In this document: piece by piece, positions 50,742 through 59,396 of the stretch
How positions within the stretch are numbered: position 1 is the first letter of the stretch
Layout of the letters: each line of letters opens with the position of its first letter
NCBI GenBank assembly: GCA_963839365.1
Contig: CAWIUT010000001.1
Location: 1,426,001-1,490,000 of the forward strand
Length of the DNA stretch: 64,000 bases
From: DASSKA01 sp963839365
GTDB lineage: Bacteria; Actinomycetota; Actinomycetes; Propionibacteriales; Nocardioidaceae
Direction of reading: 5' to 3'
The notes under the pieces: generated by a model
Databases searched by the model: none
The model's input: only the letters and a program-made list of their open reading frames with translations
Told to the model about the DNA's origin: nothing
Program-made: the position numbers and the translations under genes

Positions 50742-52081
50742 GGTGCGGTCACCTCGGAGGGGGTCGGCTCGGCGGACGGGCGGTCGACCCGCCCCGCGGG
50801 TGGGACGGAGGCCGACGCGGCCAAGTCCCGGGCGCGGTGGCGCAGCATCATCAGCACGAGGAGCAGGTCGGTGAGCAGGTAGGTGATGGCGGAGGCGATC
50901 GCTGCGCCGACCGCCCCGAGGGACGGGATGAGGGCGAAGTCGAGGGCCACGGTGGCGACCAGGCCACCCCCCATGGCCAGCGAGTTCACACCCGGCCGGC
51001 CGCTCCCGTACAGGTACGCCGTGGCCAGTCCGGCAGCTGCCTCGGCCACCAGTCCGGCGATGATGATCAGCGCCGGTAGCACGGACGCCTGGTAGGCGGC
51101 GCCGTACACGAGCGGAAGCAGGAACACCGCGGACACGGCGAGCGGCACGGCGCACGCGATGTTGGCCAGGAACGCCTTGGGAAGAAGCCGGTACAAGGCG
51201 GCCGTGGTGCCCGCTTGCTCGCGCCCGGCGACCCTCGGGTACACCACCCAGCTGACTGCCAGCCCCGGGAGGCGTAGCAGCTCGGCGTACTTCGAGGCGA
51301 TCGCGTAGGTGCCGACGACCGCCGGCCCCGCGAGCACCGAGAGGATCGCGAAGTCGAACCGGAGGTTGAGCAGTGTCATCAGGCCGCCGACCTGGCCGCG
51401 CACGCCGTACTTGCAGATGCTGATGCCCAGCGACAGGTCTGGCTTCCAGAGCCCGCTGATGACACCCCTGCGGTGCATGCGGCCCCATGCCTGCACGGCC
51501 ACCGCCAGGTCGGCGACGCCGAGGGACAGCAAGATGAGCAGCGCACCATGCATCCCGGCGGCCCAGCCGATCAGGTACGGCGGCAAGAAGGCGACCTCCT
51601 CGGTGGCGATCACCTGGTTGGACCCCCGGATGTCCTCCACACCCTGCAGGCAGGTCTTGCCGACGGTCATCAGCAGCTGGGTGAAGACGGTGAGGCCCGC
51701 GAGGGCCACCAGCGGCACCGACACCGTGTCGAAGAACAGCCGCTGAAGGATCGGGGCGGCCGCCGCCCACAGGAGCGTGCCGATGATCCCCCCGATGACC
51801 ATGACCAGCGCGATGGTGGCCCACAGCCGCGGGTGGTCGCGGGTGTCGCCGGCGAGGAAGAAGGGGGTCGCGCCGGGAAGCCCGGCCGCGGCCACCACCG
51901 CCACGACTCCGGGCAGCACGCGCAGCAGCGCGTAGACACCCACGTCCGCAGGGGTCCCGAAGCGGGCCACCAAGACGGTTGCGACGCCGAGCGCGGCGAG
52001 CGCCACCAGCCGCGAGACGACGTTCGAGGCCACCTGCGCCCGGACGCCTCGCAACCGGAGCCTCGCCATGAGACCGGTCAT
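50738..52081 (-). CDS. Wzx-like polysaccharide flippase (MATE/MOP superfamily)
   Basis: A 447-residue membrane protein with about 12-14 helices. The opening VRAQVASNVVSRLVALAALG and the middle segment around ISICKYGVRGQVGGLMTLLN fit oligosaccharide flippases of the Wzx type, which move lipid-linked repeats across the membrane. ATG 52081 overlaps the polymerase stop (ATGA) and has GGGGGAGAAAG upstream; an alternative ATG lies at 52069. A Ser/Pro-rich cytoplasmic tail follows the last helix. Confidence 0.88.
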   Translation of the reverse strand: MTGLMARLRLRGVRAQVASNVVSRLVALAALGVATVLVARFGTPADVGVYALLRVLPGVVAVVAAAGLPGATPFFLAGDTRDHPRLWATIALVMVIGGIIGTLLWAAAAPILQRLFFDTVSVPLVALAGLTVFTQLLMTVGKTCLQGVEDIRGSNQVIATEEVAFLPPYLIGWAAGMHGALLILLSLGVADLAVAVQAWGRMHRRGVISGLWKPDLSLGISICKYGVRGQVGGLMTLLNLRFDFAILSVLAGPAVVGTYAIASKYAELLRLPGLAVSWVVYPRVAGREQAGTTAALYRLLPKAFLANIACAVPLAVSAVFLLPLVYGAAYQASVLPALIIIAGLVAEAAAGLATAYLYGSGRPGVNSLAMGGGLVATVALDFALIPSLGAVGAAIASAITYLLTDLLLVLMMLRHRARDLAASASVPPAGRVDRPSAEPTPSEVTAP

Positions 52082-53367
52082 TTCTTTCTCCCCCACAGGT
52101 CGAGCGCGGCCGCCACTCCCAGCAGCGCCCAGAAGTGCCGGAAGTGCAGGGTCTCGTAGAACATCGCCGCCAGCGCCATCGTCACGCCGGCGCTCACCAG
52201 CAGCTCGGGCCGTCGCACGACTGCCGCGAAGTCCGGGCGCAGGCCTTCCAGGGTCGGGCGGGTGATCCGCAGCGCGATGGTGGAGATCAGCACGATCAGC
52301 CCGATGGCGCCGAGGAAACCGCGTTCGTTCAGCGCGGCGAAGTAGTCGTTGTGCGCTTCCTTCACGTAGGCGGCGTTCTGCTGCGTGAAGGTGGCCTTGG
52401 TCTCCGCGGGGCCGATCCCCAGCATGTTGCCGTGCAGCCACAGCTGGGTGCTCTCCGACCAGAGGTCCTTGCGGTCGCTGGTGCTCTGGTTGCTGCGGCC
52501 GAGACCGTCCCGAAGCACCGGGACGCTGTCGGCGGCCTTCTCCCGCAGCGCAGTGGTGTTGATGTGTGGTGCGGCCAGCAGCACGACCAGGCACGTGAGC
52601 GAGGACGCCGCGATGACCGACACCATGCCGTGCTCGCGGCGGAGCCGGAGCAGGAACCCGATCGCCGTGCCTGCGACGAGACCGAGGAGCGCTCCGTTCG
52701 AGCCGGAGAAGCCGACCGCGAGCAGCAGCAACAGCAGCATCGGCCAGCGACGACGCCGCTGCGCCGGCCACTGCATCGCCCGCAGCACGAAGAACGCGAT
52801 CAGGAAGTAGTTGCCGGAGACGTTGGGATCACCGAGCGTGAACTGGGCGCGGTAGCCCTCGGACGAGGTGAGTCCTGCCAGCACGTTGATGTGGGCGATC
52901 AACCCGACCATCACCAACCCGGCGTACACCGTCGCGCTGCCGACCCAGAACCGCAGCACGGCCGAGAGCACCGCCGGCTCTCTGCAGGCGTTCGCGAGCG
53001 CCGCACCGAACAGCAGCATCCAGACGTCCTGGATCAGCGTGACACCGGTGGTGAACAGCGACGCCTGTGCCACCAGGCCCGCGAAGGTGCCGGTGATGAG
53101 CAGCAGACCGGCACCGACCGCGTAAGGCAGCCGCAGCGGCACGTTCCGGTAGGCGGCGGTCAGCAGCACGCTTCCGGTCGTCGCGGCGATGCCGACATCG
53201 GCGACGCTGATGTTTCCCGGGGCGGCTGGGCTGATCAGTGGCAGTGTGACCATGCCGAGACAGAGCGGGGCGACCCGCCACACCTTCGTGGCAGCGCTCC
53301 GGCCCTGGTCGGGCGGCTGCTCGAGCCCGGCGTCGAGGCTCGGCGCCGGGGGGGCTAGGACGCTCAC
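52078..53367 (-). CDS. O-antigen polymerase/ligase-family membrane protein (Wzy-like)
   Basis: The 429-residue protein has about ten membrane helices and a large outer loop (about residues 275-350) with ESTQLWLHGNMLGIGPAETK and AYVKEAHNDYFAALNERGFL. The HND motif followed by a helix is typical of the O-antigen ligase/polymerase family. In this cluster, between a chain-length regulator and a flippase, polymerisation of lipid-linked repeats is the probable role. ATG 53367 overlaps the upstream phosphotransferase gene by 4 bp. Confidence 0.88.
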   Translation of the reverse strand: MSVLAPPAPSLDAGLEQPPDQGRSAATKVWRVAPLCLGMVTLPLISPAAPGNISVADVGIAATTGSVLLTAAYRNVPLRLPYAVGAGLLLITGTFAGLVAQASLFTTGVTLIQDVWMLLFGAALANACREPAVLSAVLRFWVGSATVYAGLVMVGLIAHINVLAGLTSSEGYRAQFTLGDPNVSGNYFLIAFFVLRAMQWPAQRRRRWPMLLLLLLAVGFSGSNGALLGLVAGTAIGFLLRLRREHGMVSVIAASSLTCLVVLLAAPHINTTALREKAADSVPVLRDGLGRSNQSTSDRKDLWSESTQLWLHGNMLGIGPAETKATFTQQNAAYVKEAHNDYFAALNERGFLGAIGLIVLISTIALRITRPTLEGLRPDFAAVVRRPELLVSAGVTMALAAMFYETLHFRHFWALLGVAAALDLWGRKK

Positions 53368-54416
53368 GGCGTTGCCCGCACGTCCGTCGGGTCGGGGAGG
53401 TCACGCAGCAGCTCGACGTGGCGCCAGGCGAACTCCTCGTCGACGGCGGTGGCGGCCACGTCCGCGACCGCTGCCCATGCGAGCGGATAGCTCAGGGAAG
53501 CCGGCAGCCCCAGCCGGTGCAGGTGGTCGGCCAGGAAGCGGCGCAGCTGCTCGGGGTACCAGCCTCGTCGGGTCAACGCGTACTGGAGGGCGGCGCACTG
53601 GTGGTCCGCCCGCAGTCCGCGGTGACCGGGGACGGGACGCCCTCGAGGTGTGTGCCGGTCCAGGTACAGCGAGTAGCTGGCCGCGAAGCGGCCGACGTCC
53701 CGCAGCGGCTCACCGTGGGCCAGGCCCTGCTCCCAGTCCACCACGCCGCTGACCGCGCCGGCCATGTCGACCAGGATGTTGCCGAACCAGAAGTCGCCGT
53801 GCACCACGGTGCGCGGCGTGGTGTGCTGGGAGAGCTGGGCGTGCAGCCGAGCCACCCGGACGGCAACGTCGGCTGCGAGGTCGGTGCGCTCGGCCCGGCC
53901 CTCGGCCAGGCGGAGGATCCGCTCAGAGGCCCCGACGAGCAGGTCCACCGGGGCCGGGGCGGACATCGACGCGTCCTGGAGCCGCGCCAGCCAGGCACCG
54001 CCCACGGCGAAGTCGGCAGCGACCCTGCGAGGGTGTGTGGTGTGGCGCCATCCGTTGTAGGTGCGGGTGAGCGGTGTCCCCGGGACCACGCTGGCCACGA
54101 GCGCCAGTCGGCCGTCGTGCTCACGCATCTCCACGAAGCGGGGGATCGTGGCGGCCACCTCGCGGAGTCCTCGCCGCCGCAGCTCGACCAGGAGCCGTCC
54201 CTCCCGCTCGACCGCTGCCTCGGCGGCCGGCGTGGTCGCGATCTTCGCGGCGAACGTGGGCGCGGAGGCGCCGGCCGGCACCACGAGCACCGTGACCTTC
54301 GCGTCGAGGTCCTTGGACATGGCCAGGGTGATGGTGCGCGTGCCGGGCGCGTCCAGCATCGCGCGCAGGGGGCGCCGCCGAAGCGTGGAGGGACCGGTCG
54401 TGGTGGTCTCGGTCAT
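53364..54416 (-). CDS. APH-fold phosphotransferase
   Basis: A 350-residue aminoglycoside-phosphotransferase/choline-kinase-like protein. The catalytic loop is VVHGDFWFGNILVD and the metal-binding segment GVVDWEQGLAHGEPLRDVGR, both intact, so an active kinase is expected. N-terminal residues 55-120 match the glycine-poor ATP lobe. The substrate is unknown; a sugar or lipid-linked intermediate is possible given the locus. It is coupled to its neighbours on both sides by 4-bp overlaps. Confidence 0.86.
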   Translation of the reverse strand: MTETTTTGPSTLRRRPLRAMLDAPGTRTITLAMSKDLDAKVTVLVVPAGASAPTFAAKIATTPAAEAAVEREGRLLVELRRRGLREVAATIPRFVEMREHDGRLALVASVVPGTPLTRTYNGWRHTTHPRRVAADFAVGGAWLARLQDASMSAPAPVDLLVGASERILRLAEGRAERTDLAADVAVRVARLHAQLSQHTTPRTVVHGDFWFGNILVDMAGAVSGVVDWEQGLAHGEPLRDVGRFAASYSLYLDRHTPRGRPVPGHRGLRADHQCAALQYALTRRGWYPEQLRRFLADHLHRLGLPASLSYPLAWAAVADVAATAVDEEFAWRHVELLRDLPDPTDVRATP

Positions 54417-54874
54417 CGCTCGGCTCCTCGGTAGCCCAGGGCCACCCGCGGAGTCAGCGTGCCGAGCACCCACCACGGCAGGCGACGGCGTCCTACCGCA
54501 GCGAGGGCAGCGATCAGCGCGGTGGACCGGGTGGCGCCGGGTGGCGGGGTGGCCAGGTTCTGCCACAGCACCGCCATGGTGTCCGGGTCGTCCTCGACGA
54601 CGTACCTGCCGGACTCGACGCTGGGCAGGACGACGTACTCGTGCTCGATCCTCACCCCGGCCGCCTGGGCCACCCGGCGCAGCCGGGATCGGTTCAGCGC
54701 ACCAGTGCCCACCAGCGCCACCGGTGCGGCGGCCGGGAGGCCGCCCATCGCGCGTGCGGCCGCACGTCGTCCGCGCGGTGCCCGCGGCACGACCACCATC
54801 GCGGTCTCCGGTCCGACCAGCACGGCCCACGGCGCCCGGCTGGGTCCGGCGTCCGGCTCCCTCCTCGGCTTCAT
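54413..54874 (-). CDS. Unknown protein between the phosphotransferase and the Wzz fusion
   Basis: A 153-residue product with ATGA overlaps at both ends, which argues that it is a real gene. It has a strand-helix core (WAVLVGPETAMVVVPRAPRG; APVALVGTGALNRSRLRRVA) and IEHEYVVLPSVESGRYVVED, a stretch that recalls the C-terminal part of some SAM-dependent methyltransferases, but there is no cofactor-binding glycine motif. No membrane segment or signal. I cannot name a function. It may be a partner of the kinase gene that follows it. Confidence 0.75.
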   Translation of the reverse strand: MKPRREPDAGPSRAPWAVLVGPETAMVVVPRAPRGRRAAARAMGGLPAAAPVALVGTGALNRSRLRRVAQAAGVRIEHEYVVLPSVESGRYVVEDDPDTMAVLWQNLATPPPGATRSTALIAALAAVGRRRLPWWVLGTLTPRVALGYRGAER

Positions 54875-57186
54875 CGCTGTGCCTCCGCGGCCGAGAGCGC
54901 GTCGGCGAGCCGGATCCCCGTCCAGGAGGGCAGCTGCAGCTCGGAGCAGGGCAGCAGAGCGGCGGCTTCCTGGGCACCCTCGTGGATGGGCGGGTGGACC
55001 GGCCCGAGGCCCGTGCCGAGGGCGAGCGCGGCGGCGAACGGCCAGTAGCGGCGCAGCTCGCCGGCGGCGTACGTGCCGCCGACCAGCGCGCGAGCCGCGT
55101 CCTCGGTGTCGATGGTGCGGACCACGGCCGCGTTGCCCCGACCGCGACGCACCACCACCAGGCGGGTGGCGGTCAGCTCACTCGCGCGCTCGGTCCAAGG
55201 CTGCTCGCCGCGACCGTGCGGCATCTTCCGGCCGCCGGCCCCCTGGACCCGCAGCGGCTCCAGCAGGCCGCTGGCGACCACCCCACGGACCGGGTCGGTG
55301 GTCACCACGCAGACGTTGTCGCACGTGGCCTGGCCACCCGCGGCCAGCTCGGTCTCCAGCAGCGTCGACTTGCCCACCCCGCCCGGTCCGGCCAGCAGCA
55401 CCACGTCGTCCTGGAACGGCTCACCGAGCCGGATCGCCGACACGTGCAGGGGGACGCCACCGTGCACGCCGGCCCACCACAGCGCGGGGTACTGCAGGAG
55501 GGCGCAGCGCACCAGCAGGTGGAACCGAGACGGCAGCGCCGTGGCCGCCGCCCGCGACCGCAGCGAAGGAGACCAGCGCGCCCGCACCTCGAGGGTGGAA
55601 CCCGACGGCTCCACCATCAGGTCGAACCCGGTGCTGCAGGCGTCCTGCATGACCAACCGTCCCGAGCTGGCGTGCACGCCGCGGGTGACGACCTGCCACC
55701 CGGTGACGTCGAACGGGTCGTGCTCGCGCTCCACCACGACGCGCAGGTCCGGCGACCCGTGGTGCGCCGCGCTGGGGAGCATGTCACCGGCCAGCGCCTC
55801 GTCCAGCATCGAGCCGACCCAGCCCAGCCGGGAGTCGATCTCCACCTGCAGCCCGACGGTGACGCAGCGGGGAAGTGGCTTGGAGGGGTGTCGCCGCGCC
55901 GGTGACCCGTTCGCCTGGGCGGGCACCACGACGGGAGCCTCGTCCTCGGCGGCGAGCGGCTCGGCCGGGCGCAGGGCGGCCAGGGCCCGACGCAGCCGGG
56001 AGGAGTCGCGCCGGGCGGCGCGCATCGAGCGCTTCGAAGCGGTCACGATTCCCAGCAACGGCCAGCCGGCCGCCTTCCGCAGGTCCTCCCCGGGGTCCAC
56101 GGCGCGGCGCTTCACCGAGTACGGCGCCACCAGCAGCAGCCCGGTCGAGCCGTCTCCGTCCGCTCCCGTAGCGGTGGCCCACCGCAACGAGGGCGAGCCG
56201 GCCGGCAGCCGGACGCTTCCCAGCCGCCCGGCCAGCTCGGCCGCGAGGGCGGCACCGCTGGCCGGCACTACCGTGACAGCGATGGTGGAGACCCCGCAGC
56301 GCCGCGCGGCACGAGCAGCGGCGAGTGCGACCTGCTCGACGTCGTGCTGCTCGACGCGGCGGCCGCGCAGCCGGCCGAGCAGCGGAGCGTCGAGCAGCCG
56401 CGCCAACGCCCGAGGGGTGGGCACGGTCGGCCGGAACATCTCCACCACCGAGGCCACCGCGAGCCCGAGAAGTACTCCGAGCAGCACGGCCAGCGCGAGC
56501 ATCTTCGGGAAGGTGGAGTTGACCACCTCCGGCTCGTGGGCGTCCACCAGGAGCGCCTGGGGCAGCAGTGCGTGCTGGAGGACGATCTGGGAACGCTCGG
56601 TCACCAGGTCGGAGTGCTCCTGCGCGACCAGGTAGAGCTGCGCCTGCCAGGTGGGCACCCGCACGTCGTGCGGATACCGGTTCAGCAGGGTCTGCAGCCT
56701 GGTCTGCTTCACCCGGATGACCTTCAGCCGGCTGTCGATGTCGGCGAGGGCTCCGGGGACCGAGGTCTGGTTGCTGCCGTTGATGAACAGCACCACGTGG
56801 GAGGCGAGCGCCTGGTCGACGTACGCCGCGACGCGCGAGCTGGTGTCCTGCACGGTGAGGTCCACGACGGACGACTCACCCTGGCGGACGACGGAGATGT
56901 TGTTCTTGATGTAGTCGAGGAGCGGGACGCGTCGTACCCCCGCGCCGGCGAGTGCCTCGTGGACGAACCCCGGGTTCGAGGCGAGTGCCTGTGCCTGGTT
57001 GCTGATGGCGTCCGCCTCGGTGGTCGAGGCGGCCGGGCCTCCCGGGACCTGGATCCGGGCGCTGGCGAGGTACTGCGTCCGAGGGTCGTGCAGCTCCCAG
57101 AGGACGCCGACGGGGAGCAGAACGCAGACCACGAGAAGGATCAGATGGCGGCGCAGGATACGTCCGACCGCTTCGTCCAGTGTCAC
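54871..57186 (-). CDS. Wzz-type chain-length regulator fused to an HPr-kinase-like P-loop domain
   Basis: The 771-residue protein starts as a Wzz/CapA-type polysaccharide co-polymerase: membrane helix 14-32, a periplasmic part with coiled coil (about 145-205), and membrane helix 228-250 followed by FRPTVPTPRALARLLDAPLL. Residues about 260-410 resemble a tyrosine-kinase domain without a Walker A motif. After a linker, residues about 430-770 form a second domain with an intact P-loop AGPGGVGKST (K606) and the layout of HprK-type kinases. No frameshift is needed; the frame is open throughout. It heads the leftward run to 49674. Confidence 0.85.
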   Translation of the reverse strand: MTLDEAVGRILRRHLILLVVCVLLPVGVLWELHDPRTQYLASARIQVPGGPAASTTEADAISNQAQALASNPGFVHEALAGAGVRRVPLLDYIKNNISVVRQGESSVVDLTVQDTSSRVAAYVDQALASHVVLFINGSNQTSVPGALADIDSRLKVIRVKQTRLQTLLNRYPHDVRVPTWQAQLYLVAQEHSDLVTERSQIVLQHALLPQALLVDAHEPEVVNSTFPKMLALAVLLGVLLGLAVASVVEMFRPTVPTPRALARLLDAPLLGRLRGRRVEQHDVEQVALAAARAARRCGVSTIAVTVVPASGAALAAELAGRLGSVRLPAGSPSLRWATATGADGDGSTGLLLVAPYSVKRRAVDPGEDLRKAAGWPLLGIVTASKRSMRAARRDSSRLRRALAALRPAEPLAAEDEAPVVVPAQANGSPARRHPSKPLPRCVTVGLQVEIDSRLGWVGSMLDEALAGDMLPSAAHHGSPDLRVVVEREHDPFDVTGWQVVTRGVHASSGRLVMQDACSTGFDLMVEPSGSTLEVRARWSPSLRSRAAATALPSRFHLLVRCALLQYPALWWAGVHGGVPLHVSAIRLGEPFQDDVVLLAGPGGVGKSTLLETELAAGGQATCDNVCVVTTDPVRGVVASGLLEPLRVQGAGGRKMPHGRGEQPWTERASELTATRLVVVRRGRGNAAVVRTIDTEDAARALVGGTYAAGELRRYWPFAAALALGTGLGPVHPPIHEGAQEAAALLPCSELQLPSWTGIRLADALSAAEAQR

Positions 57187-57276
57187 AAGGAACCCCCACA
57201 GATGAATGTGGTACGACCCCGTCGTCGTCCAGTCAGACGCTAAGGCCGGAAGGCACCGGTTCTGATCGACCGCGTG

Positions 57277-57318
57277 GGGGAGCAGGTACTACGTCATTTG
57301 GTGCAGTACCTGCTCCCC
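57277..57318 (-). terminator. Strong hairpin between the beta-helix gene and the Wzz fusion
   Basis: GGGGAGCAGGTACT (57277-57290) pairs perfectly with AGTACCTGCTCCCC (57305-57318) around a 14-nt loop. It lies just past the stop of the upstream leftward gene, so it probably ends that transcript and separates it from the Wzz operon. No T-run. Confidence 0.7.
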
Positions 57319-57357
57319 ACACGTGCTTCCGCCGGATCCGGAGGCAGTCGGCCGGGC

Positions 57358-59337
57358 TCAGCGCCGGCGCAAGACCCGGTGGGACGCGTGGAGTCGGCGG
57401 ACCCCGAAGCGCCCGTGGTGGCCTCCGCCCGGGCCGACGTGGCCATGAGCGGGATGTACCGAGACCGCCTCGCTCGCTGCGGAGTCCGTCTCTCCCCGTG
57501 CGTCCGTGACCGTCACCGTCACGACGAAGGAGCCGGGCGAGGTGTACTGGCAGGTCGCGGTTGCGGCCTGCTGCGGCCCGACGACGGTCCCGTTGCCGCA
57601 GTCGAAGGCGTAGGAGGTGATCGGCGCGAGGGCGTCCGCCGAACCCGACGCGTTCGCGGTGACCGTCAGCGGGCTGGTTCCCGCGCCCGGTGTCACCCGG
57701 ACGACCGCGGCCGGTCCGACGTACTCGTAGGCACCCACGTCCGCGTACGACGGGGTGCCTGCCCCTGTGTTCGGGGTCCCGGGGTCGTCGAAGGGCTGCA
57801 TACCGTCGTGGTCAGCAGGGCTGAACCCGGACACCGCTGAGGACGCGGCGTCGATCGCGGGTGAGGTCGAGGTGAGGTGCAGGTCGCCCGCCGCGCGGTC
57901 GACGAACTGCGGGTCCGCGAACTGGTCGTGCGCGCCCTGTCCGCTGGCCTGCTGGAACGCGGACAGGCTGCTGTCGCTGGTGCCACCCCAGGCGTAGGGC
58001 ACACCGGCGCTGGTGAGGTAGACCAGGTTGTAGTCGACGGTGGCGCCCTGGATGGCGGTGGCGTCGACGCGGATGTCGCCCACCGACCGGGGGCTGTTCA
58101 GTCCGTTGTCCACGCTGATGTTGTCGAAGACCGTCCCGCCGGTGCAGGTGCCCTCGAGGTTGATCCCTGCGGTGAGGTTGCCGACGCTGCTGTTGCCCAC
58201 CACCGTCTCGTTCGGAGAGTTCAGGCAGTCGAGCCCGTGGTCGCCGTTGTCGTAGCTGACGTTGCGCCGCACCAGCGCGCCGGTGGCGCCGTTGTAGACC
58301 TGGATGCCGGAGTCCTGGTTGCCGTAGCTGGTGTTGTCCTCGATCGTCACGTCCGTCGACGCCTGCTCGACGTCGATGCCGGTGGCCACCCGGCCCGAGG
58401 GCGATGCGTTGGCGTAGGTGACGTCGTCCGCGACGGTGTTCGCGGGGGCGTTCTGGAGGCTGATGCCGTGCAGGCCGTTGTCGTGCGAGACGTCGTGGTC
58501 GACCGATACGCCGGTGGTGCCGCCGCTCAGCTTGATCCCGATCGACGCGTTGTGGTCCGCGAGGCTGTGCGTCACGCTCGAGGGGCCGGTCACCGCGCTG
58601 AGTGCGACGCCGTACGACCCGGCGTTGCGGGCCTCCACCCCGGTGACGGTCATGGCGGAGCTGCCCTCCACGTCGACCCCGGACGCGTTCTGCCCCTCGA
58701 GCACGAAGCCCTCGACGACGACGTTGGAGAGGTTCCGCAGCTTGAACCCGTAGGTGAACGCGCCGGCCTCGACCGTGTGGCCGTCGGCCGGGTCCGCGCC
58801 GCCCACGTCGACGTACAGCTGGTGCGCGGTGCCGTCGTAGTAGTAGCTGCCGGCGTTGGTGGAGGTGGCGCTCCCGGCCCGGAGCAGCCGCTGGCCGTCC
58901 CAGAAGACCTGGGTCGGTGCGCTCACAGGATCGAACGAGTGGCTCCACGCACTGGTGCTCGTGCTGGTCCAGCCGGCCGGGTCGGAGAGGTCCTGTGTGC
59001 CGAGAACCACTACGCCGCTGTTGGCAGCGGCGTAGACGATCGGCGCGCTCGCGGTCCCGGACGCGGTGGGGGTCACCTGCTCGCGGTAGACGCCGGGTCG
59101 CACGAGCACCTCGTCGCCGGGGGCGACCGCCATCTTGGTCGCGGCGCCGATGGTGCACAACGGCGTCGCGGCGGACCCGGGACCGGTGTCGGAGCAGACC
59201 GGGGACGCGCCGTCCACGGTGAAGGTGGTGGTGGCCGCGGCGCTGGGCCCCGCCGGCACCAACGTGACGGCGGGGACCACCAGCAGCGTGCCGGCGACTG
59301 CGAGCCGGCTTGTGGCCCGCGCAGGGGTGGTTCGCAT
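57358..59337 (-). CDS. Secreted right-handed beta-helix protein with PKD domain
   Basis: The 659-residue protein has a signal peptide (1-35, ending GPSAAA). Residues about 70-440 show repeated beta-helix coils (VVVEGFVLEGQNASGVDVEG, GIKLSGGTTGVSVDHDVSHD, NTSYGNQDSGIQVYNGATGA) as in polysaccharide lyases and right-handed beta-helix proteins. A PKD-like domain follows (about 550-630, ITSYAFDCGNGTVVGPQQ). The last 32 residues are His/Gly/Arg-rich. Cutting or binding the polysaccharide made by this locus is plausible; no catalytic set could be identified. GAGGAGCACCT precedes ATG 59337. Confidence 0.87.
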   Translation of the reverse strand: MRTTPARATSRLAVAGTLLVVPAVTLVPAGPSAAATTTFTVDGASPVCSDTGPGSAATPLCTIGAATKMAVAPGDEVLVRPGVYREQVTPTASGTASAPIVYAAANSGVVVLGTQDLSDPAGWTSTSTSAWSHSFDPVSAPTQVFWDGQRLLRAGSATSTNAGSYYYDGTAHQLYVDVGGADPADGHTVEAGAFTYGFKLRNLSNVVVEGFVLEGQNASGVDVEGSSAMTVTGVEARNAGSYGVALSAVTGPSSVTHSLADHNASIGIKLSGGTTGVSVDHDVSHDNGLHGISLQNAPANTVADDVTYANASPSGRVATGIDVEQASTDVTIEDNTSYGNQDSGIQVYNGATGALVRRNVSYDNGDHGLDCLNSPNETVVGNSSVGNLTAGINLEGTCTGGTVFDNISVDNGLNSPRSVGDIRVDATAIQGATVDYNLVYLTSAGVPYAWGGTSDSSLSAFQQASGQGAHDQFADPQFVDRAAGDLHLTSTSPAIDAASSAVSGFSPADHDGMQPFDDPGTPNTGAGTPSYADVGAYEYVGPAAVVRVTPGAGTSPLTVTANASGSADALAPITSYAFDCGNGTVVGPQQAATATCQYTSPGSFVVTVTVTDARGETDSAASEAVSVHPAHGHVGPGGGHHGRFGVRRLHASHRVLRRR

Positions 59338-59396
59338 AGGTGCTCCTCGGGTGATGCGTGGATGTGGTTGAGCCCCGAGAAGCTTGCGGGGGCAGG

